Positions 59,933 through 64,000 of a stretch of 64,000 bases of DNA are shown piece after piece. How positions within the stretch are numbered: position 1 is the stretch's first letter; every line of letters starts with the position of its first letter. The stretch is from Clostridiales bacterium UBA1316 (GTDB lineage Bacteria; Bacillota; Clostridia; Oscillospirales; Oscillospiraceae). Position numbers and translations under genes: made by a program. The stretch is taken from contig DBTM01000061.1 in NCBI GenBank assembly GCA_002307055.1, forward strand, positions 62,001 to 126,000. The letters are read 5' to 3'. The notes below the pieces were generated by a model, which did not search any database, was not told the DNA's origin, and worked only from the letters and a program-made list of their open reading frames with translations.

Positions 59933-61448
59933 TTTTATCTCTCCTTTCAAGTATTTTATTAACGCCGTTCAGATAGGCGAGGATACTCGACTCTATAATA
60001 TTCGTCGATAAACCGCGGCCGGTAACAATTTTATCACAGGCTTTAATTTTTACGACGACTTCGCCGAGCGCGTCCTTCCCCTCAGATACGGAATGAATAG
60101 CATAACCCTCAAGTGAATGAGCAGGCGCGTCAATGAGCTTGTCAATGACGTTGAAGGCCGCGTCAATCGGCCCATCGCCAAGCGCCACATCCTCAAGAAT
60201 CTTGCCGTCTGCCTCCAGACTCATGACGCAGGTGCCGCGCGATGCGTTCGATGTAAACACATCAAAACGGTTAAGCTTATAAAGGCTGTCCTGCGATGAA
60301 AGCTCACTCGTAATGATGGCGGCAATATCATCGTCATTAACGTTTTTCTTCTTATCGCACAGTTTTTTGAACTCATCGAAATATCTGTTGATGTCATTGT
60401 CGTTCAGCTTATAACCCAGGCTTGTAATCCGGTCAATAAATGCGTGTCTCCCGCTGTGCTTGCCGAGCACGAGCTTGTTTTTGGACAGACCTATAGACTC
60501 GGGTGACATTATTTCATATGTTGTGCGTTCGGCGAGCACCCCGTGCTGGTGTATGCCGGATTCATGCGCGAAGGCATTTGCGCCGACGATGGACTTGTTG
60601 ATGGGGGCGGGCATACCGATGATAGTGTAAATGAGCTTGCTTGTGCGGTAAATCTGTGTCGTGTCGATACGGGAGGAGGCTTTAAAATAATCTTTTCGGG
60701 TAGCTAAAGCCATCACAACTTCTTCAAGCGCCGCGTTCCCGGCGCGTTCGCCCAGGCCGTTAATCGTCCCTTCAATCTGCGTCGCGCCCGCACCGATGGC
60801 AGCCAGCGAGTTCGCAACAGCCATGCCGAGGTCGTCATGGCAGTGAACGGAAATAACGGTATTGCCGATGTTCTTAATATTTTCTTTTAAATATCGGATA
60901 AACGCCGCGTATTCCTCCGGTGTTGTATAGCCTACGGTATCAGGGACATTGATGACAGTCGCGCCGTTTGCGATAGCAGCCTCAAAGACCTTCACCAAAA
61001 ATTCCGGTTCGCTCCTAGTCGCGTCTTCCGCGGAGAACTCAATCGCCGGACACTTCTTCGCGGCATAGGCGACCATCGCCGCCGTTTTTTCGAGAACCTG
61101 ATCGGCTGTCATTTTCAGCTTGTAGTACATGTGGACTGGAGACGTCGAGATAAATGTGTGGATGAGCGGGGAGACCGCGTGCTTAATGGCGTCATACGCC
61201 GCGTCGATATCCTTTTCGTTTGTCCGCGCCAGAGACGCAACCGTGCAGTCCTTTATTTCACCGGCGATTCTGCTCACCGACTCAAAATCGCCCGGTGAGG
61301 AAATCGCAAAACCAGCCTCAATAACGTCTACTTTCAGCCTTTCAAGATGTCTGGCTACCTCCAGTTTCTCGCTTAAGTTCATACTGCAGCCGGGTGACTG
61401 CTCGCCGTCACGTAATGTCGTGTCAAAAAATCGAATTGTGTTTTCCAT
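59910..61448 (-). CDS. leuA: 2-isopropylmalate synthase
   Basis: A 512-residue enzyme starting leucine synthesis. The catalytic barrel shows FFDTTLRDGEQSPGCSMN, SVHCHDDLGMAVANSLA, EGTINGLGERAGNAALEE and the linker HESGIHQHG. The C-terminal regulatory domain that binds leucine is present (TSNASRGTCVMSLEADGK; GVNKILERR). AAAGGAGGATG precedes the ATG. Together with CimA it gives the operon two branch-point synthases. Confidence 0.97.
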   Translation of the reverse strand: MENTIRFFDTTLRDGEQSPGCSMNLSEKLEVARHLERLKVDVIEAGFAISSPGDFESVSRIAGEIKDCTVASLARTNEKDIDAAYDAIKHAVSPLIHTFISTSPVHMYYKLKMTADQVLEKTAAMVAYAAKKCPAIEFSAEDATRSEPEFLVKVFEAAIANGATVINVPDTVGYTTPEEYAAFIRYLKENIKNIGNTVISVHCHDDLGMAVANSLAAIGAGATQIEGTINGLGERAGNAALEEVVMALATRKDYFKASSRIDTTQIYRTSKLIYTIIGMPAPINKSIVGANAFAHESGIHQHGVLAERTTYEIMSPESIGLSKNKLVLGKHSGRHAFIDRITSLGYKLNDNDINRYFDEFKKLCDKKKNVNDDDIAAIITSELSSQDSLYKLNRFDVFTSNASRGTCVMSLEADGKILEDVALGDGPIDAAFNVIDKLIDAPAHSLEGYAIHSVSEGKDALGEVVVKIKACDKIVTGRGLSTNIIESSILAYLNGVNKILERRDKSAETGDV

Positions 61449-61499
61449 TTTATAGCATCCTCCTTTCTATAAATATAAATAGTGTAATGCGCGTCATCT

Positions 61500-61531
61500 C
61501 GTCGGGGTCGATGACCACATCGCCCCCGACG
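61500..61531. other. Intercistronic hairpin between ilvD and leuA
   Basis: A 14-position stem with one mismatch (61500-61513 with 61518-61531) and an ACCA loop. It is GC-rich but has no T-run, so it looks like an mRNA stabilising or processing element rather than a terminator. Confidence 0.65.
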
Positions 61532-61570
61532 TTAGGGGAGATAGAAGCAAGCACAGGTCCTGGGTTGTGC

Positions 61571-63232
61571 CTACTTCACGACGGCGCCTGTTTCGGCAGA
61601 TGAGACATAGCGCATATAGCGTCCGATATAGCCACCGAACTCTTTTTTTGGCTTCAGGCTCATGGTCTTTTTTCGCCTCTCAAGCTCTTCGTCTGAAATC
61701 ATCAGATCGAGCTTGTATTCCGGAATGTTGATGGAGATGATGTCACCTTCGGTGACGTAGGCGATGTTGCCGCCGCTAGCGGCCTCCGGGGAGATATGGC
61801 CGATAGCCGCGCCTCGTGTCGCGCCGGAGAAGCGTCCGTCTGTGACGAGTGCCACCTGTTTGTCGAGGCCCATGCCGGCAATCGCTGAGGTGGGGGAGAG
61901 CATTTCGCGCATGCCCGGGCCGCCGGCGGGACCTTCGTATCGGATAACAACAACGTCGCCCGGCTTGATTTTACCGCCGAAGATAGCCTGCTGAGCCTCA
62001 TCCTCACTGTCGAAGACGCGGGCTGGGCCTTTGTGCACCAGCATTTCAGGGGCAACAGCGCTCCGCTTCACCACCGCGCCGTTCGGGGCGAGCGATCCGA
62101 AAAGGATGGCAATACCGCCTGTCTTGGAATAAGGATCATCGATATCCCGGATGACAGTTTTATCGGTTACACGGACGCCTACCAGATTTTCAGCGGCTGT
62201 TTTACCTGTCGCGGTTATGACGGAGGTGTCGAGAAAGCCTTTTTTGTTCAGCTCACTCATCACAGCCTGCACGCCGCCTGCGCTGTTGAGATCCTGCAGA
62301 TGATGCTTGCCCGCCGGAGCGAGTTTACATAAATTCGGTGTCGCCTGACTCAGCTCGTTGATCATCGGGAGGCTGAACGCGAGACCTGCCTCATTGGCGA
62401 TGGCGGCAAGGTGCAGGATGGTGTTCGTCGAGCAGCCAAGCGCCATATCGACGGTCAGAGCGTTGCGGAAGGCTTTCGGGTTTAAAATATCAAGAGCCCG
62501 GATGTTCTTATCCAATAGCTCCATGATCTTTTCGCCGGCCAGCTTCGCGAGTCTTGTGCGTGCGGCGTAAACAGCCGGAATTGTGCCGTTGCCGGGTAGC
62601 GCGATACCGATGGCTTCACAGAGGCAGTTCATGGAATTTGCCGTAAACATTCCGGCACAGGATCCGCAGCCGGGGCAGGCGTTGTCTTCGTAGTACGCGA
62701 GCTGTTCGTCGTCCAGCCTGCCGACATTATAGCTGCCGACCGCCTCAAACACGCTGTTTAAGTCCATCGCCTGACCGTTTGTGTCGCAGATGGACATCAT
62801 CGGGCCGCCTGAAATAAAAATCGAAGGCAAATTCAGCCGTGCGGCGGCCATCAGCATACCGGGAATAATTTTGTCGCAGTTCGGAATAAACACCAGCGCA
62901 TCAAAGCAGTGCGCCCGAACCATGCACTCGATGCTGTCGGCAATGATCTCGCGGGAAGCCAGCGAATACTTCATACCCTCATGGCCCATCGCAATCCCGT
63001 CGCAGATACCGATCGTGTTGAATTCCAGCGGCGTTCCGCCGGAGGCGAGGACGCCGTCCTTCACCGCTCGCGCAATCGTCTGCAAATGAATATGGCCGGG
63101 TACAATTTCGTTAAAGGAATTAACAATACCGATAATCGGCTTTTTGATCTGTCCGCTCGTCAGCCCTGTCGCTTTTAAAAGCGAGCGGTGCGGCGTCCGC
63201 CCGACCCCGTCTTTAATCTGGTCACTGTTCAT
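61571..63232 (-). CDS. ilvD: Dihydroxy-acid dehydratase
   Basis: A 553-residue Fe-S enzyme making the 2-oxo acids of valine and isoleucine. Cluster and active-site Cys lie in IPNCDKIIPGMLMA and ACPGCGSCAGMFTANSMNCL; DGRFSGATRGAAIGH is near the end. Full length. The start follows GAAAGGA. Second gene of the visible operon. Confidence 0.98.
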   Translation of the reverse strand: MNSDQIKDGVGRTPHRSLLKATGLTSGQIKKPIIGIVNSFNEIVPGHIHLQTIARAVKDGVLASGGTPLEFNTIGICDGIAMGHEGMKYSLASREIIADSIECMVRAHCFDALVFIPNCDKIIPGMLMAAARLNLPSIFISGGPMMSICDTNGQAMDLNSVFEAVGSYNVGRLDDEQLAYYEDNACPGCGSCAGMFTANSMNCLCEAIGIALPGNGTIPAVYAARTRLAKLAGEKIMELLDKNIRALDILNPKAFRNALTVDMALGCSTNTILHLAAIANEAGLAFSLPMINELSQATPNLCKLAPAGKHHLQDLNSAGGVQAVMSELNKKGFLDTSVITATGKTAAENLVGVRVTDKTVIRDIDDPYSKTGGIAILFGSLAPNGAVVKRSAVAPEMLVHKGPARVFDSEDEAQQAIFGGKIKPGDVVVIRYEGPAGGPGMREMLSPTSAIAGMGLDKQVALVTDGRFSGATRGAAIGHISPEAASGGNIAYVTEGDIISINIPEYKLDLMISDEELERRKKTMSLKPKKEFGGYIGRYMRYVSSAETGAVVK

Positions 63233-63269
63233 TTTTGCAGTCCTTTCGTCCTTGGAAGTTTTGGTCGGT

Positions 63270-63350
63270 TTGGCGCAGCCAAATTCCCGCGGCAGCGGGA
63301 AATCCCAAAATTCCCAAAGAAATAATTTGAAACTTGTTTCGAATTATTTC
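63270..63350. other. Three tandem hairpins between ilvC and ilvD
   Basis: Three inverted repeats occur in 81 bp: TTGGC/GCCAA (63270-63282), TTCCCGC/GCGGGAA (63284-63301), and a 13-bp stem with one G-T pair (63319-63331 with 63338-63350) that overlaps the ilvC stop. They may set RNA cleavage or the ratio of ilvC to downstream expression. Confidence 0.6.
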
Positions 63351-64000
63351 GTCTCCTTTTGCCAACTCATCTTTGCACGCAGCTCTGCGCCGGTCTTTTC
63401 CAATAGGAGCGCTTTCTCCTGACGGCGGCGCGCGTTGAAGAACGGCCTGTTGGCTTGATTCTCTAGAATCCAGTTGCGGGCAAACGAGCCGTCCTGGATT
63501 TCGGAAAGGACTTTTTTCATTTCCTTTCTGGTCTCATCGGTGATGATACGTTTGCCGACGGTGTAATCACCGTATTCTGCCGTATCGCTGATTGAATAGC
63601 GCATAAAGTTGAGACCGCCTTTGATGACAAGGTCTATGATGAGCTTCATTTCGTGTACGCATTCAAAATACGCGTTTTCCGGCTGGTAGCCTGCTTCAAC
63701 GAGGGTATCGAACCCGGCTTTCATAAGCTCGGTGACGCCGCCGCAGAGGACAGCCTGCTCGCCGAACAGATCGGTTTCCGTCTCTTCTCTGAAGGTCGTT
63801 TCGAGAATGCCGCCTCTCGCACCGCCGATACCGAAGGCGTAAGCGAGCGCAAGGTCACGGGCTTTGCCGCTGGCGTCCTGATAGACCGCAATCAGGCAGG
63901 GAACACCTTTACCCTCTTGATACTGGCTGCGTACGGTATGGCCGGGGCCTTTGGGCGCAATCATGATAACGTCAATATCCGGCGGAGGCGTAACCTGACC
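63344..64000 (-). CDS. ilvC: Ketol-acid reductoisomerase, C-terminal part (5' end outside window)
   Basis: The visible 218 residues begin inside the NADPH domain end (TPPPDIDVIMIAPKGPGHTV) and cover the knotted C-terminal domain. Metal ligands are in DLFGEQAVLCGG and YFECVHEMKLIIDL, with RNWILENQA and FFNARRR near the end. The frame is open to the window edge. It makes the dihydroxy acids used by IlvD. Upstream genes, probably ilvB/ilvN, lie outside. Confidence 0.97.
   Translation of the reverse strand, partial: GQVTPPPDIDVIMIAPKGPGHTVRSQYQEGKGVPCLIAVYQDASGKARDLALAYAFGIGGARGGILETTFREETETDLFGEQAVLCGGVTELMKAGFDTLVEAGYQPENAYFECVHEMKLIIDLVIKGGLNFMRYSISDTAEYGDYTVGKRIITDETRKEMKKVLSEIQDGSFARNWILENQANRPFFNARRRQEKALLLEKTGAELRAKMSWQKETK

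Overview
The window reads as chromosomal DNA of an anaerobic, spore-forming member of the Clostridia (Firmicutes), perhaps Oscillospirales. The clues are AGGAGG-type ribosome sites, TTGACA/TATAAT promoters, a SleB-type spore-cortex hydrolase, rubredoxin, a two-gene SufCB set, a probable Re-type citrate synthase and the citramalate route to isoleucine. No rRNA, tRNA, CRISPR array, prophage or intact insertion sequence was seen. Most of the window is core or lightly accessory metabolism, with several compact systems of interest.

1-12.6 kb: the end of a chemotaxis receptor, a GlpM-like membrane protein, an FAD oxidoreductase with its TetR regulator, an SGNH hydrolase, a lipoprotein, a membrane transglutaminase, a PIN-PhoH ATPase, a stalk-domain/SleB hydrolase, a decayed arylsulfotransferase pseudogene, a two-component system with a Nim-like flavoprotein, and a small XRE regulator. 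12.9-19.4 kb: a three-gene ABC-2 exporter and a ppx-ppk polyphosphate operon. 19.7-30.3 kb: an EEP-family hydrolase, secreted or surface proteins, a HAD phosphatase, a divergent-PAP2 protein, a PiT phosphate transporter with its DUF47 partner, and a compact AmmeMemoRadiSam pair in which proteins B and A are fused.

30.3-34.9 kb holds the most notable system: a family 2A (SrpI-like) encapsulin shell gene overlapping a cysteine desulfurase with an extra N-terminal region of about 85 residues. This is the layout of a sulfur-metabolism nanocompartment. It is divergent from a yhbD-bactofilin pair whose promoter carries a palindrome. 35-47.7 kb: probable Re-citrate synthase, two cell-envelope membrane proteins, rubredoxin, SufCB, thioredoxin and its reductase, a TetR regulator, a MocR-like regulator/aminotransferase and a second aminotransferase. 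47.9-50.9 kb: a Zn uptake locus (znuA divergent from znuC-znuB-zur) with a Zur-type box.

50.9-53.9 kb: a leftward operon DUF134 regulator - MBL hydrolase - Mrp/NBP35 ATPase - two NifX-like proteins, with two near-identical 20-bp palindromes over its promoter. It resembles the machinery around the Mo-Cu orange protein and may be a metal-cluster assembly system. 55.4-64 kb: a leftward branched-chain amino-acid operon ilvC-ilvD-leuA-cimA-leuC-leuD-leuB, with marked hairpins in two intercistronic gaps. Iron-sulfur, sulfur and metal handling (encapsulated desulfurase, SufCB, Mrp/NifX, rubredoxin, Zn uptake) and phosphate/polyphosphate handling (ppk, ppx, PiT, DUF47, PhoH) recur through the window. 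Functions are inferred from recognisable motifs only; no database search was possible.
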